Below are positions 7,108 through 15,374 of a stretch of DNA of 27,568 bases, in pieces. Numbering within the stretch: the stretch's first letter is position 1; every line of letters begins with the position of its first letter. Under the pieces are notes generated by a model that saw nothing but the letters and a program-made list of their open reading frames with translations, made no database searches and was not told the origin of the DNA. The stretch comes from Gallionellaceae bacterium (GTDB lineage: Bacteria > Pseudomonadota > Gammaproteobacteria > Burkholderiales > Gallionellaceae), in contig DMCN01000106.1 of assembly GCA_003445795.1 (NCBI GenBank), forward strand, positions 20,399 to 47,966, read 5' to 3'. A program made the position numbers and the translations under genes.

Positions 7108-8763
7108 TCAGCGAAACTCTTCGCTGAAATAGATGCGATTGCGACCCAGCTCCTTTGCACGATACATCGCAGTATCGGCGAGCTTGAGGATGTCTTCTGG
7201 TCTTCCCTCGTGATCCATGAACAAGGTCACACCGATACTGGCGCTGCAATGGTGCTCGACGATGGCATCCGGGCATCCATTCTCCCTGACAGTCAGTCGA
7301 TAGGTTTCAGAAAGAGCCGCGCGGATCTTTTCGGCAACAATACTTGCCTGCACATCGGACTCCTCCCTGCGTGCCCCCAATTCTGTCAGGACTATCACGA
7401 ACTCGTCGCCGCCCAGACGAGCGACCGTATCCATCTCGCGGACACAGGCTTTTAGACGGCGCGCCACTTCGATCAGCAACAGGTCGCCGACCTCGTGCCC
7501 GTGGGCATCATTGAGCGGCTTGAAATTGTCCAGATCAAGGAAGATCAGTGCGGCATAGCGTTTGCTGCGATTGCTTGCCGCAATGGCCTGCCCCAGACGG
7601 TCATGCAGCAAGCGCCGGTTCGGCAGCAGTGTGAGCATGTCGTAGAACGCCATATGTTGCATCTGCTTTTGCTGGTGCAGGACCAGGCGATGTTCTTCGT
7701 ATAACCTGCGTTTGGTCCACATCAGCCGCAGCATCAGGAACATGACCAGACCGCTGGCGAACAGGACCAGTAATACCTGCCAGCTATACTGGAGAATCAC
7801 ATCCTCAATGGTGAACAGCGGTGTCTCTTCGAACGGCGGCGCGCGCAGTTCGCGCAACACCTCTGCCACGGATGCATAATCGCCGGGAATGACGAAGCCA
7901 TGTATCTTCATGGCCTTCGCGGCAGCCGAGTTCTCTTCCAGCATTAACAGCGAGGCGGCGACATGCTGGGCCAGATGTTCATCGACCTGCGGTAAAGCGG
8001 CAAACGGCCATTCCGGATACAAACGGGTGGAGACCTGCACCGGGAATCCGGGCGGATGTTGAAGGTTCAGCACCTTGAGTCTGGACGCATCCAGTTTACC
8101 TTCGCGTGCCAGCGCCTCCAACACCCCGGTGCGCACGAACCCGACATCGGCACGACCCTCGAGCACTGCGTCGATCACCGTGTCCTGGGGCAATCCGGTA
8201 ACGATCAGTTTTGCATCCTGCGGCAGACGTATCCCCGCCCGCTTCAACTCATATGCCTGCATCTGGTAGCCACCGAGCGAATCGGTATTCACGATGGCGA
8301 TCTTCCTGCCACGCAGAGAGTTCAATGTGTCTATCTGTGTCTCATCAGCCCGTGTGAAAATGACACCGCCAAAAGAGCGGGCCAGCTTGCCGCTCTCATC
8401 AACGATGAGAGTGGCGATGGGTGAAGTCAGCCCGAAGCGCTTGTTCAGCAACACGTAGTGGCCGGAATTGGTCAGCACGAAATCCAGCTGCTTTTCGGCG
8501 ACCGCCTTTTCCAATTCCGGAAGGGTAAGTGCTTCGATCACGAATTCGCGCCCGGGCATGGCCTGCCTGAAGACACCCTCCAGCGGCTGCCATTGTGCCT
8601 GCGTGATCGGTTTTGGACGGAAAGCCAAGACGCCGATCCGCACAGGCTGCGCAGCTTCGGCTGACGTGATGGCGATAAAGAATATCAGCAGGACAAACAG
8701 TCCCGCCCGGACGATCGAATCGCGCAGGGAGTCTTGCAAAAAGTCCGGATCGCTTTTGTTCAT
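7108..8763 (-). CDS. Diguanylate cyclase with PhnD-like periplasmic sensor domain
   Basis: A 551-residue inner-membrane signalling protein that should make cyclic di-GMP from two GTP. The order is: N-terminal membrane/signal segment (about 19-36), a periplasmic solute-binding domain of the phosphate/phosphonate-binding (PhnD-like) type (about 40-315), one transmembrane helix (about 327-349), a short coiled linker, and a GGDEF domain to the end. The active-site GGDEF is intact at 451-455 (ARLGGDEFVIV). An inhibitory I-site RxxD (Arg442-Asp445) sits exactly five residues before it, predicting product feedback. The metal/GTP segment DLDNFKPLNDAHGHEVGD is complete. A periplasmic ligand probably controls activity; its identity is not readable. 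Only 45 bases separate this gene from the exporter gene downstream. Confidence 0.9.
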   Translation of the reverse strand: MNKSDPDFLQDSLRDSIVRAGLFVLLIFFIAITSAEAAQPVRIGVLAFRPKPITQAQWQPLEGVFRQAMPGREFVIEALTLPELEKAVAEKQLDFVLTNSGHYVLLNKRFGLTSPIATLIVDESGKLARSFGGVIFTRADETQIDTLNSLRGRKIAIVNTDSLGGYQMQAYELKRAGIRLPQDAKLIVTGLPQDTVIDAVLEGRADVGFVRTGVLEALAREGKLDASRLKVLNLQHPPGFPVQVSTRLYPEWPFAALPQVDEHLAQHVAASLLMLEENSAAAKAMKIHGFVIPGDYASVAEVLRELRAPPFEETPLFTIEDVILQYSWQVLLVLFASGLVMFLMLRLMWTKRRLYEEHRLVLHQQKQMQHMAFYDMLTLLPNRRLLHDRLGQAIAASNRSKRYAALIFLDLDNFKPLNDAHGHEVGDLLLIEVARRLKACVREMDTVARLGGDEFVIVLTELGARREESDVQASIVAEKIRAALSETYRLTVRENGCPDAIVEHHCSASIGVTLFMDHEGRPEDILKLADTAMYRAKELGRNRIYFSEEFR

Positions 8764-8910
8764 GACCTGTCGAGAAAAATGCCACCAGCCGATTCCCGCA
8801 ACGATACTGAGTCATGCAGAAACTCCACCCAGTACCCGCCAGATTGAAATCAGCCGGCGCCACTCTACCACAACGATGATTGCCTTATTTTCCCTCTTGA
8901 ACAAAGGGTT

Positions 8911-8928
8911 GTGTGAGGTACCGCACAC
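8911..8928. promoter_or_regulatory. 18-bp near-perfect palindrome centred on GGTACC
   Basis: GTGTGAGGTACCGCACAC is self-complementary except for one A/G pair. It lies in the 194-base gap between the end of radA and the start of the diguanylate cyclase gene, both on the minus strand, about 150 bases before the latter's start. It could be an operator or part of a terminator; there is no U-tract. Nothing else convincing is visible in this gap. Confidence 0.3.
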
Positions 8929-8957
8929 TGGCGGCGCGGCTCATGAGGTGTTTCAGA

Positions 8958-10319
8958 TCAGCGCATCTTCTCCACCGCTTCATCCACCCGCTCAACCGCG
9001 ATGATCTGCATGCCCTCGATCTTGTGTTTGGGCGCGTTGGCTTTGGGGATGATGGCGTGGGTGAAGCCGAGTTTGGCGGCTTCTTTCAGACGCTCCTGCC
9101 CGCGTTGCACCGGGCGCACTTCACCGGCCAGACCGACTTCGCCGAACACCACCATCTTTTCCGGTAGGGGTTTGTTGCGCAGGGAGGAGACAATGGCGAG
9201 CAGCACGGCAAGATCGGCGCCCGGCTCGGTGATCTTCACGCCGCCCACGGCGTTGATGAACACGTCCTGATCGAAACAGGCGATACCCGCATGGCGGTGC
9301 AGCACGGCCAGCAGCATGGCAAGGCGGTTCTGTTCCAGTCCCAATGACAAGCGGCGCGGAGTCGGTGAATGCGAATCGTCGAGCAGCGCCTGTATCTCCA
9401 CCAGCAAAGGTCTTGTGCCTTCCTGTGTGACCATCACGCAGGAACCGGGCACTTGTGCGCCGTGCTGCGACAGGAACAGCGCGGAGGGGTTGCTGACTTC
9501 TCGCAGCCCTTTCTCGGTCATCGCGAATACGCCCAGTTCGTTCACCGCGCCAAAGCGGTTCTTGAACGCGCGAATCAGGCGGAAGCTGGAATGGGTGTCG
9601 CCTTCGAAATACAACACGGTGTCGACGATGTGCTCCAGCACTCTGGGACCGGCCAGCGCGCCTTCCTTGGTAACGTGGCCGACGAGGATGATGGTCACGC
9701 CGCTGCTCTTTGCCAGGCGCGTGAGTTGCGCCGCGCATTCGCGTACTTGCGCCACCGAGCCGGGCGCGCTCGTGAGCTGTTCGGAATACACGGTCTGGAT
9801 GGAGTCGATCACCACCACGTCCGGCTTTTCGTGGGCAACGGTGGACTGGATCTTTTCGAGCTGGATCTCCGGCAGCAGATGCACTTCGCTCGCATCGAGT
9901 GCAAGACGCTTGGCGCGCAATGCGATCTGCTGCGCCGATTCCTCGCCGCTGACGTAGAGGACTTTTTTGGTGGTGGAGAGATGCGCCAGTGCCTGCAACA
10001 ACAGCGTGGATTTGCCGATGCCGGGGTCGCCGCCGATCAGCACCACGCCACCTTCCACCAGTCCGCCGCCCAGCACGCGGTCGAACTCGGCGATACCGGT
10101 CGGCGTACGCGAAACCTCGCTGGCTTCCACCTCGGCCAGTTGCTGCAACTTGCCCGATGCCGCCAGTGCGCTATAGCGGTTCTTGCCCGCCGCAGGCATG
10201 GTATCGACCACTGCCTCGACCAGCGTGTTCCACTCGCCGCAGTTCGGGCACTGGCCCTGCCATTTGGGGGATTGTCCGCCGCATTCGGTGCAGCTGTAGA
10301 TCGTTTTTGCTTTTGCCAT
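8958..10319 (-). CDS. radA: DNA repair protein RadA (Sms)
   Basis: RecA-related ATPase of 453 residues that drives branch migration during recombinational repair. It shows the four-Cys zinc finger (Cys10, Cys13, Cys24, Cys27; CTECGGQSPKWQGQCPNC), a Walker A site GDPGIGKST (97-105), the RadA-specific KNRFG motif (FKNRFGAVNELGVF) in the middle, and a C-terminal Lon-protease-like domain (from about 290). Length is normal for the family. An AGAGG site precedes the ATG. The gene diverges from the FAD oxidoreductase gene across 59 bases. Confidence 0.97.
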   Translation of the reverse strand: MAKAKTIYSCTECGGQSPKWQGQCPNCGEWNTLVEAVVDTMPAAGKNRYSALAASGKLQQLAEVEASEVSRTPTGIAEFDRVLGGGLVEGGVVLIGGDPGIGKSTLLLQALAHLSTTKKVLYVSGEESAQQIALRAKRLALDASEVHLLPEIQLEKIQSTVAHEKPDVVVIDSIQTVYSEQLTSAPGSVAQVRECAAQLTRLAKSSGVTIILVGHVTKEGALAGPRVLEHIVDTVLYFEGDTHSSFRLIRAFKNRFGAVNELGVFAMTEKGLREVSNPSALFLSQHGAQVPGSCVMVTQEGTRPLLVEIQALLDDSHSPTPRRLSLGLEQNRLAMLLAVLHRHAGIACFDQDVFINAVGGVKITEPGADLAVLLAIVSSLRNKPLPEKMVVFGEVGLAGEVRPVQRGQERLKEAAKLGFTHAIIPKANAPKHKIEGMQIIAVERVDEAVEKMR

Positions 10320-10345
10320 GGCTGCCTCTGACTGAATGCTGCAAG

Positions 10346-10360
10346 GATAACGCAGTTATC
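10346..10360. promoter_or_regulatory. Dyad GATAAC-GCA-GTTATC in the radA/oxidoreductase divergent gap
   Basis: A perfect 6+6 inverted repeat around GCA sits in the 59-base gap between two divergent start codons. Just downstream on the plus strand is TAGAAT (10367-10372), only six bases before the oxidoreductase ATG. If that is a -10 box, the transcript would be nearly leaderless. The dyad could be a shared operator or simply overlapping TATCAT-like -10 boxes. Confidence 0.35.
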
Positions 10361-10378
10361 ATCGGGTAGAATAGCGCC

Positions 10379-11974
10379 ATGTTACGTCTCACCGAAATCC
10401 GACTCCCGCTGGCCCATCCCGCAGAAGATCTTCAGGCCGCCATCCTCAAGCGACTGGGTATTCCTGCCGCAGACCTGGCCTCATTCACCATCTTCCGCCG
10501 CGGTTACGACGCGCGTAAACGCAATGCCATCGTGCTGGTCTATACCGTGGACGCGGAGGTGAAGAACGAGGCGGCACTGCTGAAGAAGAACATACCTCAT
10601 GTCGCCGCCGCGCCGGACATGAGCTACCGCGTGGTGGCACAAGCTCCACAGGGACTGAGCGAGCGCCCCGTTGTGATCGGCACCGGCCCCTGCGGCATCT
10701 TCGCCGGGCTGCTGCTGGCGCAGATGGGTTTCAAGCCCATCATCCTCGAACGCGGCAATTCAGTGCGCGAAAGGACGAAAGACACCTGGGCCCTGTGGCG
10801 CAAAGGCAAGCTCAACCCGGAATCCAACGTGCAGTTCGGCGAGGGCGGCGCGGGTACCTTCTCCGATGGCAAGCTGCACAGCCAGATCAAGGACCCCAAG
10901 TTCTACGGGCGCAAGGTGCTCACCGAGTTCGTCAAGGCCGGCGCGCCGGAAGAGATCATGTACGTGAGCAAGCCGCACATCGGCACTTTCCGCCTGGTGG
11001 GCATGGTGGAAGAGATGCGCCACGAGATGGAGAAGCTGGGGGCGGAGATACGTTTCCAGAGCCGCGTGGAAGATATCGAGATCGCCGATGGACAGGTAAG
11101 CGGCGTGGTGCTGGCCAACGGCGAACGCATCGCCACCAAACATGTGGTGCTGGCTGTCGGCCACAGCGCGCGCGACACCTTCGAGATGCTGCACAAGCGC
11201 GGCGTCTACATGGAGGCCAAGCCCTTCTCCATCGGCTTCCGCATCGAACACCCGCAGGCGGTCATCGACCGCGCGCGCTTCGGCGCCAATGCGGGCAATG
11301 AATTGCTCGGCGCAGCAGATTACAAGCTGGTGCACCACGCCAGCAACGGCCGTTCGGTCTACAGCTTCTGCATGTGCCCCGGCGGCACGGTGGTCGCGGC
11401 GACATCGGAAGAAGGCCGCGTGGTCACCAACGGAATGAGCCAGTATTCGCGCAACGAGCGCAATGCCAACAGCGGCATCGTGGTCGGTATCACCCCCGCG
11501 GATTTTCCGGGAGATGTGCTGGCGGGGGTGGAGTTCCAGCGCAAGTGGGAATCGCGCGCCTTCGAGCTTGGCGGCAGAAGCTATGCAGCCCCGGCGCAGC
11601 GCGTCGGCGACTTCCTCGCCGGACGCCCCTCGACGCATCTGGGCGAGGTCGTGCCTTCCTACACCCCCGGCGTGACCCCAACCGACCTTTCCACCGCGCT
11701 GCCTGACTACGCTATCGCCGCCATCCGCGAAGCATTGCCCGCGTTCGAGAAACAGATCAAGGGCTTCGCCATGGAAGACGCCCTGCTCACCGGCGTGGAA
11801 ACGCGCACCTCGTCGCCCGTGCGCGTAAAACGCGGCGACGATTTCCAGAGCATAAACATCAAGGGGCTGTATCCGGCGGGCGAAGGCGCGGGCTATGCGG
11901 GCGGGATATTGTCGGCCGCGGTGGACGGTATCGAGGTGGCCGAGGCCTTGGCGCTGGATATGGTCAATAAATGA
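10379..11974 (+). CDS. COG2509-type FAD-dependent oxidoreductase
   Basis: Soluble 531-residue flavoprotein of the uncharacterised FAD-dependent dehydrogenase family. An N-terminal domain of about 90 residues (LPLAHPAEDLQAAILKRLGI, FRRGYDARKRN) precedes a Rossmann FAD site (VVIGTGPCGIFAGLLLAQMG). Then come the family hallmark VQFGEGGAGTFSDGKL, the CPGGTVVAATSE segment, and a C-terminal FAD-contacting block GLYPAGEGAGYAGGILSAA. The substrate is not known for the family. No clear Shine-Dalgarno precedes the ATG, and a -10-like box lies very close, so initiation may be leaderless. The stop overlaps the start of the AraC-type regulator gene (ATGA), coupling the two. Confidence 0.9.
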   Translation: MLRLTEIRLPLAHPAEDLQAAILKRLGIPAADLASFTIFRRGYDARKRNAIVLVYTVDAEVKNEAALLKKNIPHVAAAPDMSYRVVAQAPQGLSERPVVIGTGPCGIFAGLLLAQMGFKPIILERGNSVRERTKDTWALWRKGKLNPESNVQFGEGGAGTFSDGKLHSQIKDPKFYGRKVLTEFVKAGAPEEIMYVSKPHIGTFRLVGMVEEMRHEMEKLGAEIRFQSRVEDIEIADGQVSGVVLANGERIATKHVVLAVGHSARDTFEMLHKRGVYMEAKPFSIGFRIEHPQAVIDRARFGANAGNELLGAADYKLVHHASNGRSVYSFCMCPGGTVVAATSEEGRVVTNGMSQYSRNERNANSGIVVGITPADFPGDVLAGVEFQRKWESRAFELGGRSYAAPAQRVGDFLAGRPSTHLGEVVPSYTPGVTPTDLSTALPDYAIAAIREALPAFEKQIKGFAMEDALLTGVETRTSSPVRVKRGDDFQSINIKGLYPAGEGAGYAGGILSAAVDGIEVAEALALDMVNK

Positions 11975-12990
11975 CCTCACTGGCCCTGCTCCTGATCGGT
12001 TTCTCCCTGTTCAGCGCGCTCACTCTTGCGTTGACCCACTTCCGCCGCGAGAACTATCAGGACCAGACGATGGCGATGATCATGGGGCTGGTGCTGTTAC
12101 TGGCCTTGAGCGGCCTGCAGTTCGCCCACTTCGTTTGGCTCTACCTCGATCAGGCGTGGGTGGAAACGACGCTCTACCGCATGACGCTGTTTGCCGTTGC
12201 ACCCGCTTTCTATCTTTTCAGCCAACCTTTGTTGCACCCGCAGATTCGGACAGCCCGGATGCAGATTTGGCACGCGCTACCCGTGGTGGCTGCGCCCTGG
12301 CTGCCATCTGATATGGCGCTGCCTTTGGCATTCATCGTCGGCGCAGGCTATCTGTTATGGCTTGCCCGCAGCCTCTATGCGCTCAGGCATGAGCGGGAAA
12401 ATTTCCATCTGGAGCTCGTTCTGCTGGGCAGCGTGTTCTTCATCGCCATCGGGGTTTCCGTGCTCGGGCTGGCGCAGGCGACCTTGCCGGAGAAACTGTT
12501 CTTCACGCTCTATGCGATCTCGATAGGTGCCGCCTTCCTGCTGGTGCAACTGACACTCGGTCTGCGCCCGCAACTCTCCACCGAGATCAGCGAAGCCGCA
12601 CAGGAATCCTACGCCAGCTCCACCCTCACCCATGTCGATTGCGATGCCGTGCTCGCCAGCCTGAACACCCTGATGCTGGAGGAACGGGCCTATGAGGATA
12701 CGGAACTGAGCCTGCCCGGACTGGCAACCAAACTGGGCATCAGCGCGCACCAGTTATCGGAACTGATGAACGCCCGCCTGGGCAAGGGATTCTCGCGCTA
12801 CCTGCGCGAACAGCGCATCGTTGCCGCCAAGTCCATGTTGCGCGACGAGCCGTCGGCGTCGGTCCTGTCCGTCGGGCTCAGTGTTGGATTCGCCGCACAG
12901 TCGAACTTCTACGAGGCATTCCGCGAGATCGAAGGCATGACGCCCGGCCAGTACCGCAAGCTCCATCCCAGGAACAAGTCGCCCGAATAG
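11971..12990 (+). CDS. Membrane-anchored AraC-family transcriptional regulator
   Basis: A 339-residue protein with about seven hydrophobic helices in its first 215 residues and a cytoplasmic AraC-type DNA-binding domain at the C-terminus (about 235-335). The domain contains two helix-turn-helices: LSLPGLATKLGISAHQLSEL and the AraC signature region ending in FREIEGMTPGQYRKLH. This layout lets a membrane-sensed signal reach DNA directly. It overlaps the oxidoreductase gene by four bases. It is followed at once by an array of TTCCGAAA inverted repeats (13001-13043) before a four-gene operon on the same strand, which makes that operon its likely target (inference). Confidence 0.88.
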   Translation: MTSLALLLIGFSLFSALTLALTHFRRENYQDQTMAMIMGLVLLLALSGLQFAHFVWLYLDQAWVETTLYRMTLFAVAPAFYLFSQPLLHPQIRTARMQIWHALPVVAAPWLPSDMALPLAFIVGAGYLLWLARSLYALRHERENFHLELVLLGSVFFIAIGVSVLGLAQATLPEKLFFTLYAISIGAAFLLVQLTLGLRPQLSTEISEAAQESYASSTLTHVDCDAVLASLNTLMLEERAYEDTELSLPGLATKLGISAHQLSELMNARLGKGFSRYLREQRIVAAKSMLRDEPSASVLSVGLSVGFAAQSNFYEAFREIEGMTPGQYRKLHPRNKSPE

Positions 12991-13000
12991 CGCCCCATGC

Positions 13001-13043
13001 TCCGAAACTATCTTTTCGGAACAGAAAACTGTTCCGAAAAGAT
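13001..13043. promoter_or_regulatory. Triple TTCCGAAA half-site array / perfect 15-bp hairpin
   Basis: ATCTTTTCGGAACAG (13010-13024) and CTGTTCCGAAAAGAT (13029-13043) are perfect complements around AAAA. A third, partial copy TCCGAAA (13001-13007) forms another perfect dyad with TTTCGGA (13014-13020). Three alternating copies of one half-site between an AraC-type regulator and an operon suggest an operator, or two mutually exclusive RNA hairpins. No U-tract follows, so it is not a standard terminator. Confidence 0.6.
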
Positions 13044-13082
13044 GAAAGCGGAAGAATAACCAGCAGACAAACTCCAGACTGC

Positions 13083-13108
13083 AGACTCCATCAACCCAAA
13101 CGGAGTCT
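13083..13108 (+). promoter_or_regulatory. Hairpin that would cover the ribosome-binding site of the membrane-protein gene at 13112
   Basis: AGACTCC (13083-13089) is perfectly complementary to GGAGTCT (13102-13108) with a 12-base loop. The right arm contains the GGAG Shine-Dalgarno of the gene starting at 13112. Folding would hide the site, so translation of the operon may be gated. Whether this forms in the cell is unknown. Confidence 0.4.
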
Positions 13109-13111
13109 CAC

Positions 13112-13456
13112 ATGGAAAACTATCTTCTGCTGTTGCTAGAGTCACTTACCAGCATCGCCGTCAGCCTCACGGTGCTCTACGTGCTGTCCCGCCCCCTGAT
13201 GAATGTCCTGAACCGGGTCTGTCCCGACGAGCAGGCGGCTGCCTTCTGGCTGAGCTACACCAAGATCATGCTGCTGATCGCCCCGCTGCTGCTTGTGCTG
13301 ACTGTGGATATGGTCTCGCAGTTCAGCGACCCCATGGATGCCTGGCGCTTCTCTCTGATCATGGCTTTGGGCGGAATATTGATCGGCCTGTACGCGGTCG
13401 GGGAGCGCCTTGGCCGGTTCGTGACGACTCCGCAAAAGACAGGAGGCGCATCATGA
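13112..13456 (+). CDS. Small three-helix membrane protein, unrecognised
   Basis: A 114-residue protein with three hydrophobic helices (about 4-26, 52-68 and 82-97), no signal peptide and one cysteine. I do not recognise a family. It has a good GGAG ribosome-binding site, itself inside a possible hairpin. Its stop overlaps the start of the SDR gene (ATGA at 13453-13456). It is the first gene of a four-gene operon downstream of the AraC-type regulator, so it probably works with the SDR, DUF2269 and DUF4166 products at the inner membrane (inference from position). Confidence 0.8.
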   Translation: MENYLLLLLESLTSIAVSLTVLYVLSRPLMNVLNRVCPDEQAAAFWLSYTKIMLLIAPLLLVLTVDMVSQFSDPMDAWRFSLIMALGGILIGLYAVGERLGRFVTTPQKTGGAS

Positions 13457-14319
13457 ACGTCCTGCTGACCGGAGCCAACGGCTTCATCGGCCGCAACATC
13501 TCAGCCGCGCTTACCGCCGCAGGGCATCGAGTCACGCCGGTGTCGCGCCACGACAGCATCGACTTTGCCCGCATGAACGCCCCGGCGCACTGGTTGTCGC
13601 ACCTGAAGCATATCGATGCGGTCATCAATTGCGTGGGCATCATCGGCGAAACCGGTTCCCAACGATTCGAGCCTCTGCATACGCTTGCGCCATCCGCCCT
13701 GTTTCGTGCCTGTGAACAGGCGGGAGTTCGCCGCGTGTTGCAGATCTCGGCACTGGGCGCGGACGAAACAGCGTTCTCGGCTTACCACCTGAGCAAACGC
13801 GCCGCCGATGATGTGCTGCGCGGCCTCGATCTCGACTGGTTCGTGCTGCGGCCGTCGTTGATCTATGGCAAGGGCGGCAAGAGTGCCGAGCTGTTCATGC
13901 GCATGGCGCGCTTGCCCATGATCCCCGTCATCGGCGACGGGCTGCAAAATCTGCAGCCGGTGCATATCAGCGATGTGGTGACCACCGTCATGCACAGCCT
14001 CACTTCACGCGAATCAAGAAAGACGCTGGATATCCTCGGCACGGAAACCGTGACTTTCGCCGAGTGGATGCAGTGGATGCGTCGGGCGCAGGGACTGCCA
14101 CCGGCACCGGTCTTCCGCATTCCGTTCCGCTTGGCGATGGCCATTGCCAGGCTGGCGCGGCATTTCAACCCGATGCTGCAACCGGAAAATCTGCGCATGT
14201 TGCAGACCGGCTATCGGGCGGACGTTCAGCCACTGGTTCAATTCCTCGGCCGCGAACCGCTTGCTGTTCAGCCCCGCCTGTTCTTTTCCGATGCCGTCCA
14301 TACAGGGAGGCCATCATGA
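13453..14319 (+). CDS. NAD(P)-dependent SDR/epimerase-like protein
   Basis: A 288-residue extended or atypical short-chain dehydrogenase. The N-terminal dinucleotide-binding motif is LLTGANGFIGRN (GxxGxxG). A YHLSKRAAD segment provides a YxxxK-like catalytic pair, and VLRPSLIYGKGGKS is typical of NAD-binding epimerase or NADH-ubiquinone 39-kDa-like proteins. The C-terminal third is more variable. Its start overlaps the preceding gene and its stop overlaps the next (ATGA at 14316-14319). From memory, related SDR domains occur fused to DoxX-like and DUF4166 domains, matching the neighbours here. The substrate is unknown. Confidence 0.85.
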   Translation: MNVLLTGANGFIGRNISAALTAAGHRVTPVSRHDSIDFARMNAPAHWLSHLKHIDAVINCVGIIGETGSQRFEPLHTLAPSALFRACEQAGVRRVLQISALGADETAFSAYHLSKRAADDVLRGLDLDWFVLRPSLIYGKGGKSAELFMRMARLPMIPVIGDGLQNLQPVHISDVVTTVMHSLTSRESRKTLDILGTETVTFAEWMQWMRRAQGLPPAPVFRIPFRLAMAIARLARHFNPMLQPENLRMLQTGYRADVQPLVQFLGREPLAVQPRLFFSDAVHTGRPS

Positions 14320-14804
14320 GTTATACCGCGATCAAGACCTTGCATATCCTCAGCATGGTGCTGCTGTTCGGTACGGGGCTGGGCAGTGCGTTCTACAAAT
14401 GGATGGCAGACCGCAGCGGCAATGTCGCCCATATCGCGATCACCAACCGGCATGTCGTCCTGGCGGACTGGATATTCACCACACCGACGGTGATCTTCCA
14501 GCCCATCAGCGGCCTGTGGATGGTGTATCTGCTGGGCCTGCCGCTGACGACGCCCTGGATAGCCGCAAGTCTGTTCCTGTTCTTTCTGGCCGGGGCTTGC
14601 TGGCTGCCGGTGGTGTGGTTGCAGATGCGCATGCACAAGATAGCCGCCCTCGCCGTCGTAGAGGCGACCCCGTTGCCCGACATTTATTGGAAAATGGCAC
14701 GCTGGTGGTTCTGGCTGGGCGTACCGGCTTTCATCGCGATGGTGCTGGTGGTGACAATGATGGTTTTCAAAAACATACCGGGAGTCGAATCATGGATAGC
14801 TTGA
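14316..14804 (+). CDS. DUF2269 family integral membrane protein
   Basis: A 162-residue inner-membrane protein with four hydrophobic helices, matching DUF2269 as I recall it. It opens with TAIKTLHILSMVLLFGTGLG, has a central IFTTPTVIFQPISGLWMVYL, and ends in ARWWFWLGVPAFIAMVLVV. Two histidines near helix starts (HILS; NRHVVLADW) could bind a cofactor, but nothing proves this. The frame is open further upstream, but the ATG at 14316 overlapping the SDR stop is where homology begins. It overlaps the following DUF4166 gene by 13 bases. Confidence 0.85.
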   Translation: MSYTAIKTLHILSMVLLFGTGLGSAFYKWMADRSGNVAHIAITNRHVVLADWIFTTPTVIFQPISGLWMVYLLGLPLTTPWIAASLFLFFLAGACWLPVVWLQMRMHKIAALAVVEATPLPDIYWKMARWWFWLGVPAFIAMVLVVTMMVFKNIPGVESWIA

Positions 14805-15367
14805 TGCAGAACGCCCTGGGCGCAGACTGGGACAAATTGCCACCCGCTTTGCAGACGCATTACCGCTTCGGCAAGACGACAGACAACGGCTACATGGATA
14901 TCGAGTATCCCCGCTTCATGCAGCCATACCTCAGTGTCCTCCATCTCATGGGAGCATTGATCGATCGCGGCGGGCGGCAAGTGCCTACAGTGGTGGAGAA
15001 GACCGTGGTGGGAGAACGCCAGTACTGGCGCAGGACGATCACTTTTCCCGACGGGAAGGTGGTTTATTTCAACAGTTTCTGGGTCTTTGCGGGCGGCAAC
15101 CAGATGATCGAATTCGTCAATCCGGTGCTGGGATTGCAGATGGCGGTGCATGTCGAGGATGGCAAGCTGCACTACGAAGGCGTGCGCTTCGTGGCGAAGC
15201 TGGGAAGTTGGCTAGTGCCGATCCCGGAATGGATGGTGCTCGGGCACACCACGATCACGGAGCACGCCATCGACGCAACGCATTTCGCCATGGATTTCCG
15301 GCTCACCCACCCGCTGTTCGGCAAGCTGTTTCGCTACTCGGGTACGTTCGAAGCCACGGCAGCTTGA
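14792..15367 (+). CDS. DUF4166 domain protein
   Basis: A 191-residue protein without signal peptide or clear membrane helix. The DUF4166-like core includes LGADWDKLPPALQTHYRF, then WRRTITFPDGKVVYFNSFWV, and ends with FRLTHPLFGKLFRYSGTFE. The function is unknown. The chosen ATG has GGGAG upstream and begins inside the end of the DUF2269 gene; the much longer open frame upstream is read-through of the SDR and DUF2269 region. It is the last gene of the operon, followed seven bases later by a tight hairpin. Confidence 0.85.
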   Translation: MDSLMQNALGADWDKLPPALQTHYRFGKTTDNGYMDIEYPRFMQPYLSVLHLMGALIDRGGRQVPTVVEKTVVGERQYWRRTITFPDGKVVYFNSFWVFAGGNQMIEFVNPVLGLQMAVHVEDGKLHYEGVRFVAKLGSWLVPIPEWMVLGHTTITEHAIDATHFAMDFRLTHPLFGKLFRYSGTFEATAA

Positions 15368-15374
15368 CCGGGAC

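Noticed and set aside
6262..7455. Long plus-strand open frame of about 397 codons opposite dmeF and the diguanylate cyclase gene
   Set aside because: It spans the ends of two well-supported genes on the other strand, has a compositionally odd product and no recognisable domain.
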